Made by a program: the position numbers and the translations under genes. Under the pieces are notes generated by a model that searched no databases, was not told where the DNA came from, and saw only the letters and a program-made list of their open reading frames with translations. Below, piece after piece: positions 45,737-58,500 of a stretch of DNA of 64,000 bases. The stretch is from Galeruca laticollis (Eukaryota > Arthropoda > Insecta > Coleoptera > Chrysomelidae): the NCBI GenBank assembly GCA_963921935.1, contig OY998178.1:200106862-200170861 (forward strand), given 5' to 3'. Position 1 is the stretch's first letter. Each line of letters starts with the position of its first letter.

Positions 45737-46485
45737 AATAGAATATTGTTAATAAGTTTTACATCAATATATTTATTGAGATTAAAGTTAATGAAAATTG
45801 AATATTTAAGGGAATATTAATGAACTGAAATTTTAATACTACATTAATGTGGTAACCAGCAATATCGAAATAATGAGAAATTTTGAACAAACTCAGAACA
45901 TTATTTAATAACAAAATTTGAAGATAGTATGCGGTACAGTATCTAAAATTACAAAAAACAAGTGGCCGCCGGTCTATTGGGGGGTTTAAAAACCTCAAGT
46001 CTACTGAGTAGTAGCAACAGACAATAATACGAGACAACTATTGATAAAAATCTGAAAAAGATCGCAGGTTTATAAAGTACAAAAACTGAACAAAGACCAC
46101 TGAACTAAAACCAAACTGGAAGACCAAAACATATTACCTACGCGAGGAAAATTTACGACACTTATGCGATGTGAAATGGGAGAGCCGAGCACATGCGCAG
46201 TACACGTAGAATCAAGGAATCGTGTCGAAGCTTAATTCGGTTAGACAAAGCAGATGTATTTTCTTGATATATGTATATTTTTACCCAGAAGTGGCCTCGC
46301 CTTTCGCGCATTTTCTTAATTGTATTGGTAACAGTGAGGTATAGCCCGCGTTTTTATTTATGGTTATTGAGTTCTTGTTCGTTCACTTCGTGTATTGTAT
46401 CTGTTTATCACTTGTGTTGTGTTCAAATTGGATTTATTAAAACTGTACTCGTGAAAACATTTGTGATTTTTCTCTCAAGAACAAT
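45737..46485. other. Spacer and 5' flank of P-like gene
   Basis: No gene recognised in 45737-46200. The stretch 46200-46485 may be the promoter/leader of the P-like transposase. Confidence 0.35.
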
Positions 46486-47884
46486 GGTGATTAGTTGTTT
46501 TGTTTTGCAAATCAAGGGGAAGAATTCCCGGAACACAATATTACAGGTGAGTACGTTAAGTAATTATATCCATTTATCATCATAATATTTCAGATTATTT
46601 GAAATAAAAGAACTTTTAATTCCAGGCTCACTAAAAAACGGCATGTTTCCTGGATGAAAGCACTTGGAAGAAATCCTGTGAGTGGAAAACTTTCTACATC
46701 AAATGTTGTCTGCAGTAATCATATTATTGATAATGATTTTAAGTATGTTGATGGCAAACGGTTTTTGAAATCAGATGTTGTTCCTCACATCAACATTGGT
46801 CCATGAAAACCACTGAATATTTTAGACTTATCATTATCTAGGTAATTAATCTAATAATGATTCTTTTGAGTCACAAAGTTAATCAACTTCATTTCAGTGA
46901 TAATATAATTAACGAAGAACCAAGTACATTACAAGGCACTCCTAGCACTTTCCGATTTCCAGAAAATCTGAACTCGCTGGAACAGTAAGTAATAAAAAAT
47001 TACTCTTTTTATGTACGTTGCTTTTATATCCTATTTTTTACACAAGCAATTAAGATGATAATAATTCAAAAGTTGGACTTCTGCTTTTGTTTTAGAGGTT
47101 GACACTTGGATTCTGTTATGTTGAATGTTCAAGAGGTAGTTTCTATATATGGAGATCCAAATGATGAAGTATCCTCTGAAGTCTCCCTAGAAGAAAATTT
47201 GGACATTAACAAAAGAGAATTAGAAAATAGCTCCTCTTCTAATGATAACGAAGAATATAGAGGCCCCATCAAGAAAATAAGACGAAACATCAAATTTTTT
47301 CATACCTACAGGTAATTTATAAAATATTATTATAGACATAGATTGAAATTGATTTATATTTCAGTGCCTCGCCTCTAACTCTTTCGAAGAAATTGGAACT
47401 GGTTAAAAAATCAAAGAAAACGATATCAAACAAATTAAGGATTACCAAAGAAAGAGTCAGAAGACTATCCAAAAAAGTCACTCACTTGAAACAAATCGTT
47501 TTGAATTTGAGGAAGAAAAATTTAATGTCGGATGAGGCTCTTGGCGTATTAGAAAAATCGTATTCTGGAATACTCCTTTCCTTGATGAGGCGTTCTATTA
47601 ACAGTTTAAAAAATTCTGAGAAAGGAAAAAAACAATCTAGGGACAAATTTCCTGAAGAATTGAGATGTTTTGCATCAACTTTACAGATTTACTCCAGCAA
47701 AGCATACAATTATGTAAGGAATACATTTAATTTAAGCTTGTCCGCTCCAAGCACAATTAGATCTTGGATAAACAATATCAATTATGAACCAGGATTCTCA
47801 GATTGCTGTTTTACAACATTTAAAAAAATGGTTGAAAATAACAAGAACAGATATATGGAAACTGTATGTTCATTAATAATGAAT
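46486..47884 (+). pseudogene. P-element/THAP9-like transposase, N-terminal half, interrupted
   Basis: Exon 1 from ATG about 46486 (MVISCFVLQIKGKNSRN, GTGAGT donor). Exon 2 about 46620-46840: RLTKKRHVSWMKALGRNPVS, VVCSNHI (Cys-x2-His of THAP), KYVDGKRFLKSDVVPH and GP then TGA, KPLNILDLSLSR before GTAATT. Further exons: NIINEEPSTLQGTPSTFRF; a Ser/Glu-rich exon (47106-47310); and 47393-47884, a coiled coil (KKVTHLKQIVLNLRKKN), then FPEELRCFASTLQIYSSKAY, NYVRNTFNLSLSAPSTIRSW, EPGFSDCCF. These match the region before the RNase H-like core of P/THAP9 proteins. The gene ends abruptly at CSLIMN, where an I-like LINE begins. The TGA in exon 2 and the interruption inactivate it. Confidence 0.8.
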
Positions 47885-48480
47885 TTAATAGTGTGTCTGT
47901 CAGTCGAAATAATGGTTATGGAAGGGTAGCTATCTTCATTTCCAACAAAATTAAGTACGAAATCATACAATTTATTACTAATTTTAACGGTAAAATCGAA
48001 GATTGTGGTATCAATGTTAGCATTAATAAGAAAAAGTTATCTATAGTTAGCCTCTATGGACGTTCAGATGTTAAAGTAACTGCTCGAGACTATGTACATA
48101 TTTTTAACCAGATCAAACATGATTGTATCATAGGTGGGGACTTTAACGCCCATCACGGTAAGTGGGGATCACCTGTTTGCTCAAAAGATGGATTGATTCT
48201 AGTAGATGCCTTAGACTATTTTTCTAACCTCTCTATTGTAAACGATGGTTCGGCTACCAGAGTTACCCGCCCCAGGCAATCCAAGTCTGCTGTAGATGTC
48301 ACAATTTTATCTTCTAAACTATGTTCTGCATTTAGCTGAGTAGTTTCCCCAGATAGATATGGCTCGGACTACTATTTAATAAGGATTAAATTGAATGATT
48401 TTCGAATAGGTGACGCTCTCATTACACCACTCTGTAAATGGTCTATGAAACAGGTCAATTGGCCCCTATTTAAACTGGAA
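47868..48480 (+). pseudogene. LINE endonuclease (APE-type), partial
   Basis: Frame from about 47885: SVSVSRNNGYGRVAIFISNK, IKYEII, then KKLSIVSLYGR, HDCIIGGDFNAHHGKWGSPV (catalytic GDFNAHH), LVDALDYFSNLSIVNDGS and TRVTRP-QSKSAVDVTI (S-x-VD-T). TGA at 48337-48339 replaces the next residue (S-V-V-SPDRYGSDYY follows; family W-V..SDHYPI). The first catalytic Glu strand is lost by truncation. Confidence 0.8.
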
Positions 48481-48481
48481 A

Positions 48482-50396
48482 TTGAAGTCATTCTCCATTT
48501 TACCAAAGTTTAGCGACACTAACTCAATGTGCAATTTTTTTAATGATCAAATCACCCTAGCAGCTAACAAAGCTTGCAAAATCTTACAATCGTCTTATAC
48601 CACAAACCCTCAAACCCCCTCTTGGTGGGATGAATGCCTTTTATTATCTAATTCTAGAAGAGATGCTTATAAAAATTATAGAACCAATACGACCCTTTAC
48701 AATTTTATTGAATATCAAAGAACAAATGCCATCTGTAAACAAACATTTAAAAAAAAAAGAAAAGAAAAACTAGGCAGAATTTTGTTCAAACTAAACGGAC
48801 AGACAAATCCTAAAAATATTTGGAAAATAATCAATAAAATTCAACAAAATAAAAATACGTATGTCTATGATGAAACGGTGTTAGATCTGTTCCATAAAAT
48901 AGCTCCTAATTATGTAACTCCTGAAATTAGTCAACCTGCTATAGACAATGAACCTCACTTCTTGCTTTCCACCATCACTGTCATGGAAATTGTAGCCAAT
49001 ATTAACACTTCTAAAAATCTGCTCCTGGCATAAGTGGAATCAATTATCTTATGTTGGCCCACTTGCCTGGAGTTGCTCTGGATTTTCTTTGCAGGATTTT
49101 AACAATATTTTAATAAAAGGAAATAACTGTGACTCCCTAAAACAATGTTTGATAATCCCTATCTCTACAACTAATGATCCGAGTGCCTTGAGACCCATAT
49201 CCCTAACGTCATGTGTTTTAAAAACCTTCGAAAGGATTATGAAGAATCGTCTAGAATGGTGGTTGGAAAATTCGAGCATTCTCCCAGAGCTGCAATGTGG
49301 ATTTCGTAGAGGCAAAGGCACCATTGACTGCATTTCACACATAACCACGGATATACAGATAACTTACTCTCAAAATAATTACCTTGCAGCCCTGTTCATG
49401 GATATATCTGGTGCATATGATAACGTTATTTTAAATTTACTTTATAGTAAATTTTCTAATCTAGGCGTGCGTAGAAGATGCGCATACGCCTTAGTAAATT
49501 TGTTAATTAACAGGCAAGTTTTCATTAGGTGTAACAATAGAATGGTTGGACCAAGAATAATGACCAAAGACTTACCTCAAGGATCAGTGCTAAGTCCCTT
49601 ATTGTTTAATTTGTATACTCTAAACTTTCACACTATGGGCATTAGATCATCCATCTTACAATATGCCGATGATTTCTGCCTATACTTGGTTAAGAAAACA
49701 ATTGATGAGTGTATAAATTCTCTTAAGGAAAATATGAACAGCTGTAAAAAATATTTTGATGATCATGGACTCGAATTATCACCTAACAAGTCAGCAGTGG
49801 TTTTCTTTACCAGACATCGAGTACCGGAAATAAGTAGTGTACAATCCTGTCAACTTGAGGTTTCGATACTTAAAAGCTATACTTATTTAGACATTACGCT
49901 AGATTCCAAGCTAACTTGGGAGGCACAAATTAACAAATGCGTAGGTAAATGTGAGAAAAGTCTCAATATATTAAAAGTGATCAATCGATATGAATGGGGA
50001 GCCGATCCGAAAATAAATCTAATGTTTTACAGGGCCTATACTAGATCAATCTTGGATTATGGTTGTTTTCTGTATGGATCTGCTACCAAATCACGTTTAA
50101 ATAAAATTGACAGAATACAATACAAAGCCTTAAGATTGGTCCTAGGAGCCTTGAAGTCTACTCCTACCCCGGCTCTCTTGGCAGAATGTAATGAACCCCC
50201 CCTCCACCTGAGACGCCTATTTTTGGCTGAAGAATTTGCACTCAAGTGTCAAGCTTGTAAGCAAAATTCCCTATTAGATAAAATAGCTGCTCTCTCTATC
50301 CAAAATGTAATGTCTAAATGGTGGCAAAATAAATATTCTCCTATCTTAGCTACTGCCTTCCCTAATTTATCTCAATATCAATTTCAAGGTGAATGA
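48482..50396 (+). pseudogene. LINE reverse transcriptase domain
   Basis: The linker (48482-49033) includes PSWWDECLLLSNSRRDAYKN and NPKNIWKIINKIQ. Two frame changes at 49030-49090 precede a clean 435-codon frame. It reads CLIIPISTTNDPSALRPISL, GFRRGKGTIDCISHI, LAALFMDISGAYDNVILNLL (first catalytic Asp), KDLPQGSVLSPLLFNLYT, ILQYADDFCLYLVKKT (YADD catalytic pair), LELSPNKSAVVFFTR, YTYLDITLDSKLTWEAQINK, and RSILDYGCFLYG. All RT motifs are intact; this is the best preserved LINE core in the window. Confidence 0.9.
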
Positions 50397-50469
50397 ATCC
50401 CATTTTTCAATTCTAACTTCAACATTTTGTTCGCCGAACCCAATGTAGTATTTCCCTCTTACGACTCTC

Positions 50470-51397
50470 TAATCCCCCCTATTTTGTACTAAATGAAGAA
50501 CTTCGTACCCGAGATCCAATATGCAAAATATACACCGATGGTTCCAAATCTAGTGCGGGAATTGGTAGTGCTTTTTATGTCCAAAACCTACGAGTATCCC
50601 TACAGTACAAATTAAATCCAAACTGTTCAATTTTCACAGCTGAATTAGTAGCCATCAACAAAGCCTTGGAATGGATCATAAACAGTAATTTAGAATTTGA
50701 ACAGTATATGATTTTATCTGATTCTCAATCAGCTTTAATGACATTGAGAAACTACTGGAAACATATATACATTAACAGCAGTACAATCAGCATCCTAGAA
50801 AAATTAACACGTCTGAAGAATTTAAACAAAAACGTTGGATTTATATGGGTTAAAGGACATTCTTAAATTCCAGGTAATGAAAAAGTGGATCAGCTTGCTA
50901 AAGCTGCTGCTTCCTGTGGTCTTGTAATCAACGAATTATCAAAGGGAGATATAATATTACTTAGAAAAGAAACCCTCAAACTAAATTGGGAAATTGAATG
51001 GGCAGGTTTCACAAACCATAGTAACAATACCTACTGCAAGATATATCCTGCTCTTCCCTATACTCCCCTAGCTGACCGAAGCCTTCCTTCCAGGAAAATA
51101 TATACTATGTATATCAGATGACTTTTTGGACATGCTACAGTTAATTCATACCGTTACAAAATTAAATTGTCTACCGCAGATAACTGTGACTGTGACGGAA
51201 GTTTCGACGATCTCAACCATTGGATGTTTAACTGTAGGTATAATAGAGAAGTAACGGAATATTTACTTAATTCCCTATCAGCTAAGAAGATATCTTTTCC
51301 TCAAAACATAGTTTCTCTCTTGTACATAAGCTGTCAGAAGCCTATCATAAGAGATATTTTATTGGAATTCCTTAAAGGCACCAAACGAAAAATATAA
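50470..51397 (+). pseudogene. LINE RNase H and C-terminal region
   Basis: CKIYTDGSKSSAGIGSAFYV (first Asp), FTAELVAINKALEWI (Glu), YMILSDSQSALMTLRN (second Asp), GFIWVKGHS then TAA at 50864-50866, IPGNEKVDQLAKAAAS (last Asp). A tail to 51397 contains a TGA at 51119-51121 and CDCDGSFDDLNHWMFNCRYN (C-x-C...H...C finger). Apart from two stops the domain is complete. Confidence 0.85.
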
Positions 51398-51751
51398 TAT
51401 TGCAATTTTTATTATGTTTTGTGTGAATGCATATATGAACATAGTATGAACGATTTAGATTTGGTTCCCTCTGTTTGTCCTTTTGTAGCAAATCCCCTCT
51501 AACCGTTGCCTTTCTTGTATGTCTAATCAAAGTCGCTATGACGGGCACCTTAGCGTGAAGTGGGTGTCCCTGTTTATCCCATTTGTTTTTCTTCTTTCAT
51601 TTTCTCCAGAACTTTGGAAGTTTAGGAATATTTGCATGAAAGATAGAGTGACAGTATAATAATTAAAATATAATAAAACAATAAACTCTCGTGGCTAAAT
51701 GGGGTGTAGTCCCAAAGCCAAATAGCCTCCGGGCCAGAAAGGAAAAAAAAT

Positions 51752-52543
51752 ACATTTTAAACTAATCACCAAATAATACTTGTAGGGTTATTTAAAAAGT
51801 AAAGTGCATGTTAAAAAGATGAACTATGCAAGAAATGACGGATACAATTACACTGAAAATAACTCTTAAATCTCTTGAATCCATAAAGTAACATTAAACT
51901 TGTTTTTTATTTGTTCTTTAATTACCCACCTCATATGTCAACTAGTCATTATCAGTATAATTATTGAATCCATAAAAAACAATACAGAATGGAAAAATAT
52001 ACGGATTTTTTCATTTAAAACTGAAAGTGTTCTCCCTATAACTTGTAAAAAACAAATTTTAAATTACAGTTACATCCAATATATGGTGTATCAAAAATAT
52101 CTCCAAATTTGCATACTTCAGACATATGTATAAATAAAACATTAGCTTCACAGTTTAAACATCAATATTAATAAAAAATTAGTTTGTATTTATTGTAAAA
52201 TGTTTTCAAATACTTAATGGTACATATTAGTTACATCTTTCGAAATATCAACACATTGTTAAATTTGATTAACTGACTAGGCAAAAATAGTTGGAAATAT
52301 AACCAATGAGTAAAACCCGGAAAGATGCACATTCCATAGCTCTTATACAACTCAAAAATCTAGTTAGAATGCACGCATTTTTAACATTTAACTTATATCA
52401 CTGATGATCAGTTATAATAAAACTTTTTGTTGCATATTACTCAAAGGTACAACGAATGTGCTAATTTTTTTACAACAGTGTATACACTGCAATGATAATA
52501 CTTCCAAGCTACTTCTCCAAATATACCTAAAAAATAGCAAATA
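51752..52543. other. 3' flank of POSH gene
   Basis: AT-rich sequence likely containing the POSH 3' UTR (minus strand, downstream of the stop at 52544). A definite polyadenylation site was not assigned. Confidence 0.45.
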
Positions 52544-55500
52544 CTAATAACTTTCTACAAAACTAGCAGGAAACAATCCAGTCTTCCCAGTTCTCTGTTG
52601 TGTACCCTTATACCAACCATCTTCACGTTTTTTGTGTACATAAATTATGTCATTCACTTGCAATTCCAGTTCGTAATCACTATTAGGTGGATATGGAGCA
52701 ATGCATCTGAAACGTTCCCTTACAGTTTGGATTGTAGTTTTCGTCTTGTTACCGCCATCTAAAGAATTGGATTTCCTATGGCGTTGAACGTCCGGACTGG
52801 AACCAGAACTTCCTGCTGGGTTTTCGTTGTTTCGAGGAGTGACACTGTTTGCAACATAAATATTAATGAAAAACTGACAATCTAAAGGAAAAATAACAAT
52901 TGAGTAATATATGTGTAGTTTTCATAATAATTAAATTTACTCTTTGCATTTTTACATAAATTTGTTGTAATTTTAAAAATACACAAAAATATACACTTTA
53001 AACGATTAGAAGCAACATATTACTCAACATTTACCTCGTAAGCAATCTCTTGACAAAATCTTGAAGCACAAGACTAAAACACTATGTACCAATAGTTCGG
53101 TTACTGGATTTCTAAGTATCTTGTGCTTATTCGAGTATTATTATCGAATATCACTAAATGATACGGTTTAAATAATACCTCAGTGTGGCGAACTTACCAG
53201 TCAACAATTATTATGCTTTACAGAATTTATAATAAATTAAAAACATAGTTCCAGATCACCAGTGAGACTTTTGTCAAGAACACTATCGAATCCATCAGTG
53301 TCATCTCATTATAAAAGCAGTAAACAAATAATATTTAGAGACAATATTGCTCAGAAGCCAGGATGTTAGTGAAGCTTTTGACAAAGGTTGACACTACTGC
53401 TTGTTAAATAAAATCGAAGATTGTCTTCCACATATTACTATTCATTAAAATAATACTTCAAAATAATAATACAAGAAGAAACTTCCACGTTGAAACAATT
53501 TAAAGTCATTTCTGTATCTAACATCCATATCAGACCTTCCTACTTAAGACTGCAGCATTACAGATGATATGATAATTCCAACTAGCCTCAAAAATCTAAT
53601 AATGGCATCTTAAAACCTATATGGCTTACAAATTTGACGAGTGGTACCAAAAATTGATGTATCTATTTGTGAATTATCTAATGTAAAATATCAAGGGCAA
53701 CCCCAGTTTCTCAACTGGAAACATGAAAAAACGTAAATAAGCTAATGAAAACGTGAAAACTATGTTGGTTGCTGGGCACATCTCCTGAAAGAAACAAATT
53801 AAGGTTAAGAAGCTACTGTTCAGTAGATCTAAGATCTACGCCATATTGAGACTATTATGATTAGTCAGTCAGTAGAAAATAGCCTATAGAATTGAACTAT
53901 TAAAGAATATAGATTAAGCAAAGTTGGGACTTAAAAATATGACACAGTAATTTTAGAAAACTTACTACAGTACCTTCCTATTTTTTTTTAATAATAGACT
54001 CGATAATAGAGGTTGACAAGAAATTATAAATAGATACTTGATTTTGAAAGAAAGTTTTTTATTCAAAGTTTTACTCAGGGTTATAATTTATATTTACTCA
54101 ATACTACTGGATCATAATAATAACAATGAGATCTATTCTAAAATTAGCAATGTATAAATATAAAATTTACTGTTTCGACCCTTACTCAGTGGAATCTACC
54201 CACATTACTTTTTTAAATGAAGCTGTTTCTATATAATTCCACAATATACTAAAAAATGGTAAAAATTCTAAACAATTTGACAATTAATGAAATTAACTGT
54301 CTCGACACTTACTTCGTTATATTGCTATCATCATCAGAATGACAGAAGTTACATTTTATATGATGCCTACCTGATGTTTAATAATTATTTTTGGCTGAAC
54401 CAAGAAGTGACCTACCTTGTGATTGACTTAATATATATGAATAGAAAAAAGAAGACTATATGATATTACAAATATTAAAGCTTATTAGCGGTATGGGGAT
54501 ATCCTAGATATATTTTTCCCATTTCAGATCAGTATAACTGCGCAATGATATAGAAAACCAGGAAAACTATATCTGCTGATCTTTACAATTTTATTATTAC
54601 TTAAGAAGACAGTTTAAAAGTATAGAACTATCTAAATGTATCTGTTCATTGACGAATTCATATTGTGGGTCTCTTAAGTGTCTTCTAATTTCTAACTCTT
54701 CAAGAAGTTCTCCACTTTTAAACTCTCTTTATAATATAATAATACATCAAAACTGTTAAGAAATAAATGGGATGCCTGGAAAAAGAGTAGTAAGAAAGAA
54801 CAAGCTATTCTAAAGAATAGTTTATATAAAACTGGAGGGGTCCTGGCCCTAGTGATAGTAAATTAAGTGTGTGGACTATAAAAGTTTTGGCTATACTAGG
54901 AGCTACAGAAACAGGGACTACAAATGAGTTCGACAGGGATGAAATAGGTAAAATCCTAGTTATGTTATATTAATGTACTTAATTAATATTTATTACTTTT
55001 TAGATTTTGATAGCTCACATATTGAAGAGGAGAAATATACAAATAATCAAGCTCCAACTTCTCAAGGTTCTTTGGCATATCATAATTTAGTTTTTCCTGA
55101 AGATTCTGTCATATCTGAGAATGTAATTTTACTTGTAGAAAATGTAAGTGTATAGCAATAAGGTACTTTTATTGTTCGAAGTTTTTCTTATATTTCTATG
55201 ATGAAAATACGTTTACATTCGTTTTGTTTCAGTTGCCTACTATAGGCTATACCAAAGAAAATGATACTTTGTTAATTAAAAACGATAGACATGATGCAAT
55301 GTTTACAAACAAATCGGTGAGTAATAATATTATAAAATGCCTCATTAACTATGCATATTGTAAAAGTGAACATACCTAAACATAAATAGCAATGACATTA
55401 GTCGCAATTATTTAACTTTTACTTTCTGTTTTACAAAATCATACAAGAGACAGCTTCCCAAGAGATTCCTTGTACATCTCAATCAAATGAGAAGCCAAAT

Positions 55501-58500
55501 GAATCCTCTGATGAAAATGTACGATAAGAGATAATAAAAATTTCTTCAGTAAATTAAACTTTTTTGTAATTTTAGTATCAATGGAATCCTGCTGCTTTAA
55601 GAAAAAGGCCCCATCCTGCTCTTCAGTCAGGGTTTAATTTAGGTATGTTTATATTTAATTTCTCAAATAATAAAATGTGCAAACTGCATCTTTAATTATT
55701 TTAGAATCTGGCAGAAGTTCCAGCCCATCATCTGCAGCAATCAGAAAAGCCAAGTTAAGTAAGAGTAATGGTAACTTGCATGGTCGTAAGCTGCAAAAGA
55801 AAATTGACCTGCTAGACTTACAAATAAACTTGATGCAAAAGGAACATGATGAAAAAGAAAGGAGGAATGCTGAAAAACAACATTTGAAAAAGAAATTGAT
55901 TAATTAATTATAAAACGTCCATTAATCTAGTTTTGCCAACACAGTCAAATCTAAAATAGGTAGGAATTTGATGTATTTTTTATGCTAATTTATTGCTGTA
56001 AAACGAATTTTGTTTCTCAAACTGTTATAGAAAAAAATAAGGACAATGCCAGATTAACATCAAACTGGCATTGTCATATTGTTTATCAGGAGAAAACGAG
56101 TGAAAAAATAGCCTTAATTAGTTGCTAACAGTTAAAGCTGAAAATAATAATGTGAAGTCAAAACTTAAAGTTTTTTAAGAATTGGTGTGAACTCATAATA
56201 AATATTCCGAATTGATTGCTGCAATTACTTTGAACGATTGTATGTTTTGAATCGAGAATGTAACAATAATTGTAAAAACAGATGTCAGAAATTAACAAAT
56301 TAATTTGTTGCTGACAACAAACAGCGAATATTTTCAAAACAGCACTGTGAATGCCAGTAGTATATCTATTGAGCATTACCATGGTTGTAATTGCATGTAA
56401 CTATAAAAACAACTTTCAAAATTTCGAAATGTATTTGTTGTTGGAAACAGCAAATATTTGCAAGTACAAGTGCCATCAATGGTGGTAGGATATCGATTGA
56501 CCATTATCATGGATATATTTATATAAAACAGTATTCCCCCATTCATCACATAATAATCCTATGCGTCACATCAGTTTAGATATGTAGGATAACACATCCA
56601 AATTCGATTATGTGAAGAATGTACGATAATATGAAGCCTGTAAGATAATTTCAAATATTTAATTGTAAATCTGAATTGATATACTCTGTAGTTTAGTTTG
56701 AATGTTTCTTATAGTTTAAGTTTAATATTCAAATAATCGTTTTAATTTCAGGTAGACAACATCAAATTAATGTGAACTCTGACAGCTGTTTTTACAATTA
56801 TTCTTCAATCCTCTATTCAAAATATATAAATAAGCGTTCAAATTATTTGCAATACTCAATTCAGAATGTTTATTTCAAATTCCCACCAATTCAAAAAAAT
56901 TTTTTTTTTGACTTCATTATATTATTTCCTGCTTTAACTGCAACAAATTCAGGTTATGCCAGCTTGATGCTAAGCTGGCAATGCCCTTATTTTTTTTCAA
57001 AACGGTTTGAGCAACAAAATTCCTTTTACTGCAATAAATTGGCATAAAAAAGCATCAAATTTCTACCTATTTCAGATTTGATTCCGCTGTGTTGATAAGG
57101 ATAGCTTAAAGGACGTAATTATAAAATATATCCTCTATGTTCAATCAAAACTAGTTTTAAGTAGTATTGCAGTATGTAAATAAAGAATAAAGTTATAATT
57201 TTAACATAAATTATTTGTTTATTTATACATCCCATAGAAAGAAATGAATGTATCAAACAAGTCTCCATATATAAATTAGTCTAGTATATTACAATAAATT
57301 TAAGAAATGATTATTTATAAGATCTAATCTACCTATATTATTTTCTATTTGTTTATTTTCATTATTATTTTCGTTGTCAACAATTTCAATATCTTCCTCG
57401 TGATTTTCCAATTCTGGTAGCACATTTCTTTGGTCAATCGCAATATTATGTAAAACTGCAGTAGCAATAATTATTGCTTTTGATGTCTCCAAAGACAGCA
57501 TTATTCCCACACTCAATATTGGGAATCGTCTTTTCCAGACCCCAAAACATCTTTCCACAACATTTCTTGTCCGGATTTGGCTTCCATTATATAATTTTTC
57601 AGCCTCAGTCACTGGATTATGCAGGGGTGTTAGCAAGTAATTTGTGTTGGCATACCCATGGTCTCCTAATAGGACTCCATTTTCAAATTCTTTTAGTTCA
57701 CACCTGGCCTTTATTCGACTGTTGCTTAATACAGTCTGATCATGACCCAGGCCATCTGGCTACTATGTTTCGAATTTTTAAATTTAGGTCACATATTGGA
57801 TGTTCCAAGAAAAGTACCCTTTTCTGTTGCGATACACCTCTGCATCATGACCACCTGGTGACTGGATGCGTACATGCGTGCAGTCTATAGCACCTACTAC
57901 ACAGGGAAACTTGGCAATTTTGTAGAAGTGTTCATATATACACTGCCTATCTTCCAAGCTTGTGGGCATTTTTATGTAATGTGTAACTTTCTTGACAGCT
58001 ACACATGCAGATGCTTTACTAACACCAGTAAAATCTGCAACAGTCAACAACATACAGCCTGTTGCATATAATCTTAATGTTAATAGTAATTTAGTTTCAG
58101 CAGTGAGAGCATGATTCCTTTGGGAAACAGATGATATTTCTTCTCTAATCTGCTCTAGATGTAAATACGTTTCCTTCTCTAACCTAAATCTGGCCACAAA
58201 CTCATCTTCATCTAATTTTTCGAAATAATTGATCCTACAATAATGAGTTATTAAAAATTTGAAAAGAATTTGAGTAGTTACCTTACATGTATAGTTTTTG
58301 GCTTCCTTCTTGGCGGAACCATATCTTCTTCATCTGAAGATTCAAATATTGGAAGATCATTCAAATCCATTTTAAAATAGTATAGAAAACCTCGCTTAGA
58401 ATACCAAAAATATAGAATAATGAAATACTGATAAAAAATAATACACACATTTTTACTTTCAAGGTTAAAAACGAAGAAATAGATGACAAATGACAGGAGA

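Larger units (their letters stand above)
47868..51751 (+). mobile_element. I/LOA-like LINE, 5'-truncated
   Basis: Order: partial apurinic-type endonuclease, RT, RNase H, C-terminal Cys/His segment, 3' non-coding region ending near a GCCAGAAAGG plus A-run at about 51740-51751. The 5' edge lies inside the P-like transposase, so it inserted there; ORF1 and the first part of the endonuclease are missing, as expected for 5' truncation. No resuming P-element coding was found on the 3' side. Confidence 0.8.

Noticed and set aside
46271..46585. 104-codon plus ORF over the P-like exon 1
   Set aside because: Runs through the GT donor into the intron; only the last 21 codons before the donor fit the THAP-type start.
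47106..47310. Independent Glu/Ser-rich gene
   Set aside because: Bounded by splice-like sites and in order with the P-like exons; best read as an exon of that transposase.
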